NCBI GenBank assembly: GCA_015059905.1
Contig: SUZN01000002.1
Span: 191,742-255,741, forward strand
DNA length: 64,000 nt
Direction: 5' to 3'
DNA from: Rikenellaceae bacterium
GTDB taxonomy: Bacteria; Bacteroidota; Bacteroidia; Bacteroidales; Rikenellaceae
Shown here: piece by piece, positions 16,106 through 26,094 of the stretch
Layout: each line of letters starts with the position of its first letter
Position numbering within the stretch: position 1 is the stretch's first letter
Notes under the pieces: generated by a model
What the model was told of the DNA's origin: nothing
Database searches by the model: none
Seen by the model: only the letters and a program-made list of their open reading frames with translations
Program-made: the position numbers and the translations under genes

Positions 16106-19100
16106 ATGAAGAACTACCGTATTTTTGTTGAGAAATACCCCCGCTTTCAGGTCGAGGCAGAGACTCTACGCCGCGAGCTGAACAACAACCTGGGTCTAAA
16201 GATGCAATCGCTGCGTCTGCTGAACGTATATGACCTGTTCGGTTTTAGCGAGGAGCTTTTGGAGAAGAGCCGCTACGCTGTGTTCGGTGAGATTGTGACC
16301 GACTGCGTGAGCGACGAATGCCCATTGGAGGGCAAGAAATATCTGGCGGTTGAGTACCTGCCAGGTCAGTTCGACCAGCGTGCTAGCTCGGCTGTGGACT
16401 GCGTACGACTGATTGAGCCTACTGCCGATGTGAAGATTAAGTCATCGAAGCTCCTGATTTTCGATGAGAGCCTCACCGACGAGGAGCTTGCCCGCATCGA
16501 GCATTACTACATCAACGCTGTGGAGTCACGCCGCAAGGATTTGAGCGTTCTTTCTGATATGGAGAATGCCGAGGTGAAGCCTGTACCCGTATTGCACGGC
16601 TTGACAGCACTCAAGGATGAGGAGCTTGCTCCCTACTGCAAGCAGATGGGATTGGCGATGAATGCCGACGACCTGCGTGAGGTGGTGAACTATTACAAGG
16701 AGGAGGGTCGTGACCCATCGGAGACCGAGCTTCGCATCCTTGACACATATTGGTCTGACCACTGCCGTCACACAACATTCACTACCGAGATTGAGGAGAT
16801 TACAATAGACGATTCGTTCCTCTCGGCAGAGCTGGATGCTACGCTGGAGGAGCTTCGCAAGATTCGTGCAGAGCTTGGACGTGAGCAGAAGAGCCTCTGC
16901 CTGATGGAGCTTGCTACAATTGGCGCACGCTACCTGAAAAAGACAGGCGTGCTGGACAATATGGAGCAGAGTGAGGAGAATAACGCCTGCTCAATCTTTG
17001 TAAACGTAGATGTCGATGGCGAGTGGCAGAAGTGGTTGCTTCAGTTCAAGAACGAGACCCACAACCACCCAACCGAGATTGAGCCATTCGGTGGCGCTTC
17101 AACTTGTTTGGGCGGTGCTATCCGTGACCCATTGTCAGGTCGTAGCTATGTCTATCAGGCTATGCGCGTAACGGGTGCGGGCGATATCTACAAGCCTGTT
17201 GCCGAGACTATGGCGGGTAAGTTGCCACAGCGCATCATCACCACAAAGGCTGCCGCAGGCTACTCAAGCTATGGTAACCAGATTGGTTTGGCGACTACTC
17301 ACGTTCGTGAGATTTACCACCCCGACTATGTAGCAAAGCGTTTGGAGGTGGGTGCCGTAGTAGGTGCTGTTAAGGCGGAGAATGTACGCCGCGAGTCACC
17401 TGCTGCGGGCGATGTAATCCTTATGCTCGGCGGTCGCACAGGTCGTGACGGTATCGGTGGTGCTACGGGTTCATCGAAGGAGCACAATGTGAAGTCTATC
17501 GAGGAGTGTTCATCAGAGGTGCAAAAGGGTAACGCCCCCGAGGAGCGTAAATTGGAGCGCCTGTTCCGTCGCCCAGAGGTTACAAAGCTCATCAAGAAGT
17601 CAAACGACTTCGGTGCGGGTGGTGTGAGTGTTGCTATCGGCGAGTTGGCTCCAGGTCTGGACATCTATCTTGACCGTGTACCTACAAAGTATAGCGGTTT
17701 GAACTCTACCGAGCTTGCCATCAGCGAGTCGCAGGAGCGTATGTCGGTGGTTATCGAGCCTAAAGATGTGGATAAGTTCATCGAGTACTGCCACGAGGAG
17801 TCTATCGAGGTAACACACGTTGCCAACGTAACAGATACCAACCGCCTAAAGATGTTCTATGGTGGCGAGATTATCGTAAACCTGAAGCGCGAGTTCATCG
17901 ACTCGGCAGGTGCAAAGCACTACACCAAGATTCGTATCGCCGAGGTGGAGGAGCGCGACCCATTCGTGCGCGAGCTAAAGGGCGCCACACTCGAAGAGAA
18001 GGTTGCAGAGAACTTGCAGGACGACAATGTGGTATCACAGCGTGGTATGATTGAGATGTTCGACTCTACAATCGGTGCTTCAACCGTTTTGATGCCTTTC
18101 GGTGGTAAGACACAGAACACCGAGACACAGGTATCAGTGCAGAAGCTCCCTGTCGGCACAGGCTACACCAACACAGCCAGCATTATGGCATTTGGTTACA
18201 ACCCATTCATCACCTCATGGAGTCCATATCACGGTGCGGCGTATGCCGTTGTAGAGGCTGCTGCGAAGGTTGTTGCTGCGGGTGCGCGTTACGACAAGAT
18301 GCGTTACTCTTATCAGGAGTATTTCGAGCGTATGAACAGCGACTCATCGTGGGGTAAGCCTTTGGCAGCTCTGCTTGGCGCACTAAAGATGCAGCTTGAG
18401 CTTGGCTTGCCATCTATCGGCGGTAAGGACTCAATGAGTGGTACATTCCAGGATATAAACGTACCACCAATGCTTATGGCATTTGGTATCACCACAGTTG
18501 ATGCCCGCACCGTAATCAGCCCAGAGTTGAAGGCTGCGGGTCACAAGCTCTACCTTGTAAAGCACACTCCGCTGGCTAACTATATGCCTGACACAGAGTG
18601 TCTGAAGGCTAACTTCGACTTCGTTTCATCAGCTATCGAGCAGGGTAAGGTCGTTGCAGGCTACGCCGTAGGCTTCGGTGGTGTGCAGGAGGCTATCTCG
18701 AAGATGTCGTTTGGTAATAAGGTGGGCGCTAACATCACAATGGATGAGCAGGCTCTCTTTAACTACTCTTACGGCTCTATCGTTGTGGAGGCTGTGGAGG
18801 AGTTGGAGTTCCCAGCAGCCGAGCTTATCGGTGAGACAATCGCAAAGGAGGAGGTTATCTTCAATGGCGTATCATTCAATATTGACTCATTGCAGAAGCT
18901 CAACGCTGAGAAGTTCTGTCAGATTTATCCCGATCGTGGTATCGAGGGCGGCTCAACACGCAAGAGCGAGCCAGCGAAGAAGGAGGTAGAGTATAAGGGC
19001 GAGGCTATCGAGCAGCCTGTGGCTTACTTCCCAGTCTTTGCTGGTACAAACTGCGACTACGACACAAGCAAGGCATTTGAGCGTGCAGGCGCAAAGATTA

Positions 19101-19816
19101 CAACAAGCGTCTTCTGCGACCTCACAGCCGAGGATATCTTTGCCTCAATCGAGAAGATGAAGAAGCACATCGACGAGTGTAACATCTTCGTCTTGAGTGG
19201 TGGTTTCTCGGCTGGTGACGAGCCTGACGGTAGCGGTAAGTTCATCGCAAACGTGCTGAACAACAAGGTTATCACCGACGCTATCCACTCATTGCTCGAT
19301 CGTGGTGGTTTGATTTTGGGTATCTGCAACGGCTTCCAGGCATTGGTTAAGTCGGGTCTGCTGCCTTATGGTCGTCTGGGTCAGGTGGTGAAGGAGTCAC
19401 CAACACTGTTCCGCAACGACATCAACCGTCACATCTCGCAGATTGTTACCACACGCGTAGCCACTACCAACTCTCCTTGGCTTTCATCGTTCGAGCTGGG
19501 CGAGGAGCACGCTATCGCTGTGAGTCACGGCGAGGGTAAGTTCGTTGTGAGCGAGCAGATGGCAGAGGAGTTGTTTGCTAATGGTCAGGTAGCGTTCCAG
19601 TATGTCGATCCAGCAGGCGAGGCTACTCTCTGCGCACCATACAACCCTAACGGTTCAAGCTATGGTATCGAGGGTATCATCTCGGCAAATGGTCAGATTT
19701 TGGGTAAGATGGGTCACACCGAGCGTTGGGAGGAGAACCTCTTCAAGAATATTCACGGCAACAAGCAGCAGAGCATCTTCGCAAACGCTGTAAACTACTT
19801 CAGAAAAACAAAATAA
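16106..19816 (+). CDS. purL: Phosphoribosylformylglycinamidine synthase (large single-chain form)
   Basis: 1236 residues, the long PurL that carries synthetase and glutaminase in one chain and makes FGAM from FGAR, ATP and glutamine. The N-terminal PurS-like part is followed by SDHCRHTTF, FKNETHNHPTEIEPFGGA, and the second half with SIGGKDSMSGTF. The C-terminal class I glutaminase has FAGTNCDYD, LSGGFSAGDEPDGSGKF and GICNGFQ (catalytic Cys1074, intact). I start at the ATG 16106; the frame extends 7 codons upstream into a repeat (TTG at 16085), which is unlikely to be translated. Purine operon, 17 bp before purM. Confidence 0.96.
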   Translation: MKNYRIFVEKYPRFQVEAETLRRELNNNLGLKMQSLRLLNVYDLFGFSEELLEKSRYAVFGEIVTDCVSDECPLEGKKYLAVEYLPGQFDQRASSAVDCVRLIEPTADVKIKSSKLLIFDESLTDEELARIEHYYINAVESRRKDLSVLSDMENAEVKPVPVLHGLTALKDEELAPYCKQMGLAMNADDLREVVNYYKEEGRDPSETELRILDTYWSDHCRHTTFTTEIEEITIDDSFLSAELDATLEELRKIRAELGREQKSLCLMELATIGARYLKKTGVLDNMEQSEENNACSIFVNVDVDGEWQKWLLQFKNETHNHPTEIEPFGGASTCLGGAIRDPLSGRSYVYQAMRVTGAGDIYKPVAETMAGKLPQRIITTKAAAGYSSYGNQIGLATTHVREIYHPDYVAKRLEVGAVVGAVKAENVRRESPAAGDVILMLGGRTGRDGIGGATGSSKEHNVKSIEECSSEVQKGNAPEERKLERLFRRPEVTKLIKKSNDFGAGGVSVAIGELAPGLDIYLDRVPTKYSGLNSTELAISESQERMSVVIEPKDVDKFIEYCHEESIEVTHVANVTDTNRLKMFYGGEIIVNLKREFIDSAGAKHYTKIRIAEVEERDPFVRELKGATLEEKVAENLQDDNVVSQRGMIEMFDSTIGASTVLMPFGGKTQNTETQVSVQKLPVGTGYTNTASIMAFGYNPFITSWSPYHGAAYAVVEAAAKVVAAGARYDKMRYSYQEYFERMNSDSSWGKPLAALLGALKMQLELGLPSIGGKDSMSGTFQDINVPPMLMAFGITTVDARTVISPELKAAGHKLYLVKHTPLANYMPDTECLKANFDFVSSAIEQGKVVAGYAVGFGGVQEAISKMSFGNKVGANITMDEQALFNYSYGSIVVEAVEELEFPAAELIGETIAKEEVIFNGVSFNIDSLQKLNAEKFCQIYPDRGIEGGSTRKSEPAKKEVEYKGEAIEQPVAYFPVFAGTNCDYDTSKAFERAGAKITTSVFCDLTAEDIFASIEKMKKHIDECNIFVLSGGFSAGDEPDGSGKFIANVLNNKVITDAIHSLLDRGGLILGICNGFQALVKSGLLPYGRLGQVVKESPTLFRNDINRHISQIVTTRVATTNSPWLSSFELGEEHAIAVSHGEGKFVVSEQMAEELFANGQVAFQYVDPAGEATLCAPYNPNGSSYGIEGIISANGQILGKMGHTERWEENLFKNIHGNKQQSIFANAVNYFRKTK

Positions 19817-19833
19817 ATTAAAATTATATAAAG

Positions 19834-20859
19834 ATGGCTAAAAGTTATGAAAATGCGGGTGTGAACCTCGAGGCAGGTTACGAGGTAGTTCGCAGAATTA
19901 AGTCACACGTTAAATCAACCTCACGTCCAGGCGTGATGGGTAACATCGGAGCCTTTGGTGGTATGTTCGACCTGGCTTCGCTGGGCGTCAAGGAGCCTGT
20001 GCTGGTCAGCGGTACTGACGGCGTGGGTACAAAGCTCAAGTTGGCGTTCGAGATGGACAAGCACGACACAATCGGTATCGACGCAGTAGCTATGTGCGTG
20101 AATGATGTGTTGGCACAGGGTGCCGAGCCTCTGTTCTTCCTTGACTATGTAGCTGTGGGTCACAACGAGCCAGCAAAGATTGAGGCTATCGTTGCTTCGG
20201 TTGCCGAGGGTTGCCGTCAGGCGGGTTGCGCCTTGATTGGTGGCGAGACAGCCGAGATGCCAGGCATGTATGGCGGTGGCGAGTACGACATCGCAGGCTT
20301 CACTTGCGGTGTTGTTGAGCGCGCGAAGCTCATCGACGGCACAAAGGTCAAGGTGGGTGACGTGCTGGTAGGTATCGCCTCAAGCGGTGTTCACTCAAAC
20401 GGTTTCTCATTGGTGCGTAAGGTTGTTGCTGACAACGGTTTCGACCTTCACCAGCCACACGAGGATTTGGGCGAGAAGCCACTTGGCGAGGTATTGCTTA
20501 CTCCTACACGCATCTACGTTAAGCAGGTGCTGGATGTAATCCGCCAGTGCGACGTTCACGGCATCAGCCACATCACAGGCGGTGGTTTCGACGAGAACAT
20601 CCCACGTATCCTTTCAGAGGGTCAGGGTGTAGAGGTTACCGAGGGCAGCTGGGAGATTCTGCCTGTATTCCGCTTCCTGGAGAAGTGGGGTGGCATCGCT
20701 CACCGCGAGATGTTCAACATCTTCAATATGGGTGTTGGTATGGTCATCGCACTCGACGAGAAGGAGGCTGCGAAGGCTATCGAGATTCTTGCGTCACACG
20801 GCGAGAAGGCATCGGTTATCGGTCGCATCGTAGAGGGTGAGGGCGTAACTATTAAATAA
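19834..20859 (+). CDS. purM: Phosphoribosylformylglycinamidine cyclo-ligase (AIR synthetase)
   Basis: 341 residues. It closes the imidazole ring of AIR with ATP. Family marks: the ATP-binding glycine-rich [60 protein letters not shown] and [13 protein letters not shown]. Between purL and purN in the operon; the next start (GTG of purN) follows its stop by one base, which implies coupled translation. Confidence 0.96.
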   Translation: MAKSYENAGVNLEAGYEVVRRIKSHVKSTSRPGVMGNIGAFGGMFDLASLGVKEPVLVSGTDGVGTKLKLAFEMDKHDTIGIDAVAMCVNDVLAQGAEPLFFLDYVAVGHNEPAKIEAIVASVAEGCRQAGCALIGGETAEMPGMYGGGEYDIAGFTCGVVERAKLIDGTKVKVGDVLVGIASSGVHSNGFSLVRKVVADNGFDLHQPHEDLGEKPLGEVLLTPTRIYVKQVLDVIRQCDVHGISHITGGGFDENIPRILSEGQGVEVTEGSWEILPVFRFLEKWGGIAHREMFNIFNMGVGMVIALDEKEAAKAIEILASHGEKASVIGRIVEGEGVTIK

Positions 20860-20860
20860 G

Positions 20861-21442
20861 GTGAACAAGCCAAAACTCAAGATTGCCGTCTTCGCCAGCG
20901 GCTACGGCTCCAACTTCGAGGCTATCGCCAAGGCGTGCCAGAGTGGGGAGATTAAAGCCCAGGTGGTTTTGATGGTGTGCGATAAGCCCACGGCGAGGGT
21001 TAATTCTCTCGCCGATGAGCTGGGCGTGGAGCGTATGACATTCAGCGCAAAGGATTATGCCTCAAAAGCAGAATACGAAGCGGAGATTGTTGAGCGTTGC
21101 AAGGCTCTGGGCGTAGAGCTTATCTGTCTGGCGGGATATATGCGTCTGGTGGGTGAGACTCTGATGGAAGCCTATGAGGGCAGGATGATAAATATCCACC
21201 CCTCGCTGTTGCCCTCGTTTGCTGGCAAGGATGCCGTCGAGCGGGCTATGGAGTGGGGCGTGAAGGTCTATGGAGCAACCATCCACTATGTGGACTCCAC
21301 CCTTGACGGCGGTAAGATTATCGCACAGCAAGCCATCCCTTACGAGGGCGACTCAATCGACGAGCTAATGGCTGTGATACACCCTTTGGAACACCAATTA
21401 TATATTGACACAATCAAGAAACTAACAAAACAAACGAAATAG
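20861..21442 (+). CDS. purN: Phosphoribosylglycinamide formyltransferase
   Basis: 193 residues. It transfers a formyl group from 10-formyl-THF to GAR. Signatures: AVFASGYGSNFEAIAKAC at the N-terminus, LICLAGYMRLVGETLMEAYEGR, INIHPSLLPSFAGKDAVERA (catalytic Asn-His) and GATIHYVDSTLDGGKII. The start codon is GTG at 20861, one base after the purM stop; no in-frame ATG precedes the conserved first strand. folD downstream supplies the folate pool that this enzyme uses. Confidence 0.95.
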   Translation: MNKPKLKIAVFASGYGSNFEAIAKACQSGEIKAQVVLMVCDKPTARVNSLADELGVERMTFSAKDYASKAEYEAEIVERCKALGVELICLAGYMRLVGETLMEAYEGRMINIHPSLLPSFAGKDAVERAMEWGVKVYGATIHYVDSTLDGGKIIAQQAIPYEGDSIDELMAVIHPLEHQLYIDTIKKLTKQTK

Positions 21443-21444
21443 AA

Positions 21445-22974
21445 ATGAGAGCATTAGTATCAGTCAGCGACAAGACAGGCGTTGTGGAGTTTGCACAGCA
21501 GCTTCGTTCTTTGGGCTGGGAGATTATCGCCACAGGCGGTACAATGAAGCTTCTGCGTGACAGCGGCGTAGAGGTAATCAACATCAGCGACGTAACAGGT
21601 TTCCCTGAGATTTGTGACGGTCGTGTAAAGACTCTGCACCCAAAGGTGCACGGTGGTCTGCTGGCACGTCGTGACGACGAGAGCCACTTGGCAGCCCTGA
21701 AGGAGAACAACATCGAGTTCATCGATATGGTTTGCGTAAACCTCTACCCATTCCGTCAGACTATCGCAAAGCCTGATGTAACGATGGAGGACGCTATCGA
21801 GAATATCGACATCGGTGGTCCATCAATGTTGCGTTCAGCAGCAAAGAACTACAAGGATGTAACCGTTGTCTGCAACCCCGAGAACTACGCTAAGATTATC
21901 GAGGAGATTAAGGCTAACGGCAACACCACACTTGAGACTCGTTTGCAGCTCTCTGCCGAGGCTTACACTCACACAGCAGAGTATGACTCAATGATTGCTA
22001 CCTATATGCGTAAGGCTGCAGGTTTGAACGAAAAGCTCTTCCTTGAGTTTGACCTCGTGCAGGGCTTGCGCTATGGCGAGAACCCACACCAGCAGGCGAA
22101 GTTCTACGGCTCTGCGGAGGCAGGTTCATATTCACTCGCCAACGCAAAGCAGCTTAACGGTAAGGAGCTTTCATACAACAACATTCAGGACGCTAACGCA
22201 GCTCTCTGCATCGTTCGCGAGTTCGACGAGCCATTCTGCGTAGGTCTTAAGCATATGAACCCTTGTGGTGCTGCTATCGGTACAGACGTTGTGGATGCGT
22301 GGACAAAGGCTTATGAGGCTGACAAGGTGAGCATCTTCGGCGGTATCGTAGCCGTAAACCGTGAGGTGACAAAGGAGGCTGCCGAGCTTATGAAGCCTAT
22401 CTTCCTGGAGATTATTATGGCTCCATCGTTCTCTGCAGAGGCTTTGGAGGTTCTCTCTACAAAGAAGAACTTGCGTCTGTTGCAGGTAGATATGACCAAG
22501 GACGAGAGCGTAGTAAACCAGTACGTGAGCGTAAATGGCGGCTTGCTCGTTCAGGACTTGGACAAGACAACTGCCGAGGTTACAGCCGAGATGTGCGTTA
22601 CAGAGGCAAAGCCAACAGCAGAGCAGGTTACAGACCTTAACTTCGGCTGGAGAATTGTTAAGCACGTTAAGTCTAACGCTATCGTTGTAGTGAAGGATGG
22701 TCACACAGTGGGTGTGGGTGCTGGTCAGATGAACCGTGTAGGCTCTGCCGAGATTGCACTCAAGCAGGCACAGGCAGCAGGCTTTAGCGAGGGCTTGGTA
22801 TTGGCTTCTGACGGCTTCTTCCCATTCGACGACACAGTTACTTTGGCTTCGCAGTATGGCGTAACAGCTATCGTACAGCCAGGCGGCAGCGTACGTGACG
22901 AGGACTCAGTAAAGAAGGCTAACGAGTGCGGCATCACAATGCTCTGCACAGGTATGCGTCACTTCAAGCACTAA
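21445..22974 (+). CDS. purH: Bifunctional AICAR transformylase / IMP cyclohydrolase
   Basis: 509 residues, performing the last two steps to IMP. The IMP cyclohydrolase domain is at 1-~190 (ALVSVSDKTGVVEFAQQL, VTGFPEICDGRVKTLHPKVHGGLLA, IDIGGPSMLRSAAKN). The AICAR transformylase domain follows, with LRYGENPHQQAKFY, KELSYNNIQDANAAL and LKHMNPCGAAIG, ending VQPGGSVRDEDSVKKANECG. It starts 2 bp after the purN stop. Confidence 0.96.
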   Translation: MRALVSVSDKTGVVEFAQQLRSLGWEIIATGGTMKLLRDSGVEVINISDVTGFPEICDGRVKTLHPKVHGGLLARRDDESHLAALKENNIEFIDMVCVNLYPFRQTIAKPDVTMEDAIENIDIGGPSMLRSAAKNYKDVTVVCNPENYAKIIEEIKANGNTTLETRLQLSAEAYTHTAEYDSMIATYMRKAAGLNEKLFLEFDLVQGLRYGENPHQQAKFYGSAEAGSYSLANAKQLNGKELSYNNIQDANAALCIVREFDEPFCVGLKHMNPCGAAIGTDVVDAWTKAYEADKVSIFGGIVAVNREVTKEAAELMKPIFLEIIMAPSFSAEALEVLSTKKNLRLLQVDMTKDESVVNQYVSVNGGLLVQDLDKTTAEVTAEMCVTEAKPTAEQVTDLNFGWRIVKHVKSNAIVVVKDGHTVGVGAGQMNRVGSAEIALKQAQAAGFSEGLVLASDGFFPFDDTVTLASQYGVTAIVQPGGSVRDEDSVKKANECGITMLCTGMRHFKH

Positions 22975-22986
22975 TCGAAAGCAAAT

Positions 22987-24234
22987 ATGAAGGTATTAGT
23001 AGTAGGTTCGGGTGGTCGTTGCCACGCCATTGTGGAGGCGTTGAGCAAGTCTGCCCAGGTAGATAAGATTTTCTGCGCACCAGGCAATGCGGGTATCGCC
23101 GCATTGGCCGAGTGCGTGGCAATCAAAGAGACCAAAGTCGAGGAGCTGAAGGCTTTTGCATTGGAGCAGGGCGTGGAGCTTACCGTTGTAGGTCCCGAGG
23201 TAGCTTTGGAAGCAGGTATCGCCGACGCGTTCAAGGCGGCTGGTCTGCGTATCTTCGGTCCCACAAAGGCTGCGGCACAGATTGAGTGCAGCAAGCAGTT
23301 TGCCAAGGACCTGATGAAGAAGTATGACATTCCAACAGCAGGTTACGAGACTTTCGAGGACTTCGACGCTGCATTTGAGTATGTCAAGGCAGGCTCATTG
23401 CCAACAGTGTTGAAGTACGACGGCTTGGCAGCAGGTAAGGGTGTAGTCATCGCCGAGACTTTGGAGCAGGCAGAGGAGGCTTTGCGTGATATGTTGCAGG
23501 ACGAGAAGTTCGGCAAAGGCAAGGTTGTTATCGAGGAGTACCTTGAGGGCCCAGAGTTCTCACTTCTGTGCTTCGTGAATGGCAAGGATGTATATCCAAT
23601 GCCAGTTGCGCAGGATCACAAGCGTGCTTTCGACGGCGACAAGGGTCCTAACACTGGCGGTATGGGTGCCTATACAGAGCTTCCATTCATCACCGACGAG
23701 GACTTGCAGTATGCTATGGAGAAGATTATGCGCCCAACAGCTGCGGCTATGGTCGAGGAGGGTTGCGCGTTCTGTGGTGTGTTGTACGGCGGTCTGATGA
23801 AGACCCAGAACGGTATCAAGGTCATCGAATTCAACGCTCGTTTTGGTGACCCCGAGACAGAGGTTATCCTGCCACGCCTCACAAGCGATATGTGTCAGGT
23901 ATTCTGCGATGTAGCCGACGGCAAGACCCCTGTAATTGAGTGGGACGACCAGGCTACATTGGGCGTTGTGCTGGCATCGAAGGGCTACCCAGGCTCTTAC
24001 GACAAGGGCTTTGTGATTGAGGGCACAGAGGCTGTGGATGGCTCAATCTATCATATGGGTACTGCGCTCAAGGATGGCAAGTATGTCACTTCGGGTGGTC
24101 GTGTGATGATTGTTGTCTGCAAGGCTCCAACGCTCCGCGAGGCACAGCAGAAGGCACAGGCAGAGGTTGAGAAGATCAAGTGCGAGAACTTGTTCCACCG
24201 CACCGACATTGGCGACAAGGCGTTTAAGTACTAA
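22987..24234 (+). CDS. purD: Phosphoribosylamine-glycine ligase
   Basis: 415 residues, an ATP-grasp ligase that makes GAR from phosphoribosylamine, glycine and ATP. Motifs: VLVVGSGGRCHAIVEAL (N-terminal; usual GREHA replaced by GRCHA), VVGPEVALEAGIADAF, LPTVLKYDGLAAGKGVVIA (ATP grasp), DHKRAFDGDKGPNTGGMGAY and IEFNARFGDPE (metal ligands). 12 bp after purH. The replacement of Arg-Glu-His by Arg-Cys-His near the nucleotide loop is a small oddity. Confidence 0.95.
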   Translation: MKVLVVGSGGRCHAIVEALSKSAQVDKIFCAPGNAGIAALAECVAIKETKVEELKAFALEQGVELTVVGPEVALEAGIADAFKAAGLRIFGPTKAAAQIECSKQFAKDLMKKYDIPTAGYETFEDFDAAFEYVKAGSLPTVLKYDGLAAGKGVVIAETLEQAEEALRDMLQDEKFGKGKVVIEEYLEGPEFSLLCFVNGKDVYPMPVAQDHKRAFDGDKGPNTGGMGAYTELPFITDEDLQYAMEKIMRPTAAAMVEEGCAFCGVLYGGLMKTQNGIKVIEFNARFGDPETEVILPRLTSDMCQVFCDVADGKTPVIEWDDQATLGVVLASKGYPGSYDKGFVIEGTEAVDGSIYHMGTALKDGKYVTSGGRVMIVVCKAPTLREAQQKAQAEVEKIKCENLFHRTDIGDKAFKY

Positions 24235-24271
24235 TTCAAAAATCAAAATTCAAAATGGGCGTTGCCTCCAC

Positions 24272-24310
24272 CCGTCATTGCGAGGAGGATTTATCCGACG
24301 TGGCAATCTC
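24272..24310. repeat. CGTCATTGCGAGG...GGCAATCTC intergenic unit
   Basis: About 39 bp with the same ends as 12163-12196 (CGTCATTGCGAGGA...GGCAATCT), placed between purD and folD beside an ATTCAAAATT remnant. Confidence 0.65.
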
Positions 24311-24347
24311 TAAATTGAATTTGGGTTATTAAAGTTGATTACAGATT

Positions 24348-25205
24348 ATGAGTTATATTATAAATGGTAAGGAGTTGGCACTCTCACTCAAGCAGGAGAT
24401 GGCAGCCAACGTAGCTACCTTTACCGAAAAGTATGGTCGTGTGCCTCATCTGGTTGTAATCCTCGTTGGTGAGGACCCAGGTAGCGTGTCGTACGTTACA
24501 GGCAAGGCGAAGGCTTCGGCAGAGGTGGGTATCAAGAATACCACTATCCGCAAGGATGCCTCAATCTCGGAGGCGGAGTTGCTGGGCATCATCGACGAGT
24601 TGAATGCCGACGAGAGCGTGGACGGTATCCTCGTTCAGTTGCCACTTCCAAAGCACATCGACTCTGACAAGGTTATCGCAGCCATCAGCGCCGAGAAGGA
24701 TGTGGATGGTTTCCACCCTATGAATGTGGCTAACCTCTGGCTCAAGCAGCCTTGCACATTGCCTTGCACACCAAAGGGCATCATCAAGCTCCTGAAGCGT
24801 GCCAATGTGGAGATTGCGGGTAAGGATGTAGTGGTAATTGGTCGTAGCAACATCGTGGGTCTTCCAGTATCGAAGCTGCTGCTCAATGAGAACGCAACGG
24901 TGACTATCACTCACAGCCGCACAAAGAACTTGGCAGAGGTGACACGCCGTGCCGACATTCTGGTTGTAGCCATCGGTCGTCCAAAGTTCGTGACCGAGGA
25001 TATGGTTAAGGAGGGTGCTGTGGTAATTGACGTGGGTGTGAACCGCGACCCAGAGACAAAGAAACTCTGCGGTGATGTTGATTTCGCAGCTATCGAGCCA
25101 AAGGTATCGGCTATCACTCCTGTACCAGGCGGCGTAGGTCCTATGACCATCACTTGCCTGATGGAAAACACCATCGAGTGCTTCCTCCGCAAGATGGAGA
25201 AGTAG
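24348..25205 (+). CDS. folD: Bifunctional methylene-THF dehydrogenase / methenyl-THF cyclohydrolase
   Basis: 285 residues. It interconverts 5,10-methylene-THF and 10-formyl-THF, the donor for PurN and PurH upstream and Fmt further along. Motifs: PHLVVILVGEDPGSVSYVTGKAKASAEVGI (catalytic Lys region), DGILVQLPLPKHID, KDVDGFHPMNVANLW, VVIGRSNIVGLPVSKLL (NADP site) and ITPVPGGVGPMTITCLMENT. It follows purD by 113 bp of repeat sequence and precedes a strong terminator, so it is likely the last gene of the purine transcript. Confidence 0.96.
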   Translation: MSYIINGKELALSLKQEMAANVATFTEKYGRVPHLVVILVGEDPGSVSYVTGKAKASAEVGIKNTTIRKDASISEAELLGIIDELNADESVDGILVQLPLPKHIDSDKVIAAISAEKDVDGFHPMNVANLWLKQPCTLPCTPKGIIKLLKRANVEIAGKDVVVIGRSNIVGLPVSKLLLNENATVTITHSRTKNLAEVTRRADILVVAIGRPKFVTEDMVKEGAVVIDVGVNRDPETKKLCGDVDFAAIEPKVSAITPVPGGVGPMTITCLMENTIECFLRKMEK

Positions 25206-25227
25206 GCGAAGAGAAAATTAGAATAGC

Positions 25228-25266
25228 AACAACCTGTCTATCCAATGAGGATGGGCAGGTTGTTTT
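25228..25266 (+). terminator. Terminator of the pur-folD operon
   Basis: Long stem AACAACCTG...ATCC / GGAT...CAGGTTGTT with two internal mismatches and a 5-nt loop, ending in TTTT; 23 bp past the folD stop. Confidence 0.85.
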
Positions 25267-25280
25267 GTAAATAAAATAAA

Positions 25281-25520
25281 TACGTCATCCCACATTTGCG
25301 CAAATAGAGAGTTTTGCAAATGTGATTAGGTCGTAGGCGCAAATGATTGGGATCTATCTTTGGAAATAGTAGGGTTGCAAAAGCGATCATAAGTGGTAGA
25401 TTAATCCACCACAAGGGTGGCTTTTCACCGCCTCGGCTCGGCAAAATATGCAAGCATACTTTGCTCTCGCCTTAATGGCGGCGTTCCCATCGTCAGCTAC
25501 GCCTCCGGGGAATGACGTTA
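25281..25520. repeat. TACGTCAT-ended repeat element, longer version
   Basis: 240 bp between TACGTCATCCC (25281) and GGGGAATGACGTTA (25507-25520), ends that are near-inverted and like those of 10441-10566. Inside are the CCACCACAAGGGTGG module (25406-25420) and CTCGGCAAAATATGC, related to 12458-12472. It fills the gap between the folD terminator and the sigma-factor gene; no gene inside. Confidence 0.55.
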
Positions 25521-25603
25521 TTTTACAAAACTCAAAAAAATTTCACCCCGTTGTAATTTTTCACTATCTTTTTGCGACTAATAGGGTAAACAATAGAAAC
25601 AAA

Positions 25604-26080
25604 ATGAAATCCCGAACAAAAGAACAAGAGTTTACGGACATAATACTTCAGCACAAAAGTATTATATATAAGGTATGCTACATCTACGCACCCAAAGGTA
25701 TGATAGAGGATTACTATCAGGAGGTGTTGTGCAACCTATGGCAAAGTTTCGACACCTTCGATGGTCGCAGCAAGCGTTCAACTTGGATTTACCGTATAGC
25801 ACTCTACACCTGCATATCGTTCATACGACGCAAGCAGCCTGCAACAATCTCGCTGGCAGTTGATTTATCAACCGAAGATGATGAACCACTAAAAGAGCAG
25901 TTAGAGGAGTTGCACTCTGTAATCAGCCGACTAAACAACATTGACAGAGCGTTGATAATACTATGGTTGGAGGGACACTCCTACAACGACATTGCAGAAA
26001 TCACAGGTCTCACCGCAGCGAATGTTTCTGTAAAATTGATGCGCGCAAAGAGTAAAATTAAAGAGATGTTTAACGCTTAA
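25604..26080 (+). CDS. ECF-type RNA polymerase sigma factor
   Basis: 158 residues. Region 2: ILQHKSIIYKVCYIYAPKGMIEDYYQEVLCNLWQSFDTFDGRSKRSTWIYRIA, with the DYYQEV and STWIYRIALY core-binding and -10 recognition features. Region 4: INRALIILWLEGHSY-type helix (here DRALIILWLEGHSYNDIAEI) then TGLTAANVSVKLMRAKSKIK (helix-turn-helix). I start at ATG 25604; the frame runs upstream to 25448 but through repeat DNA with non-coding character. Followed after 14 bp by a small membrane protein, the usual position for a partner such as an anti-sigma factor. Target regulon unknown. Confidence 0.9.
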   Translation: MKSRTKEQEFTDIILQHKSIIYKVCYIYAPKGMIEDYYQEVLCNLWQSFDTFDGRSKRSTWIYRIALYTCISFIRRKQPATISLAVDLSTEDDEPLKEQLEELHSVISRLNNIDRALIILWLEGHSYNDIAEITGLTAANVSVKLMRAKSKIKEMFNA

Positions 26081-26094
26081 AAACTATTACAATT

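Noticed and set aside
25448..25603. N-terminal extension of the ECF sigma factor
   Set aside because: The extra 52 codons run through the dispersed repeat element and have no similarity to sigma factors; ATG 25604 gives the normal length.
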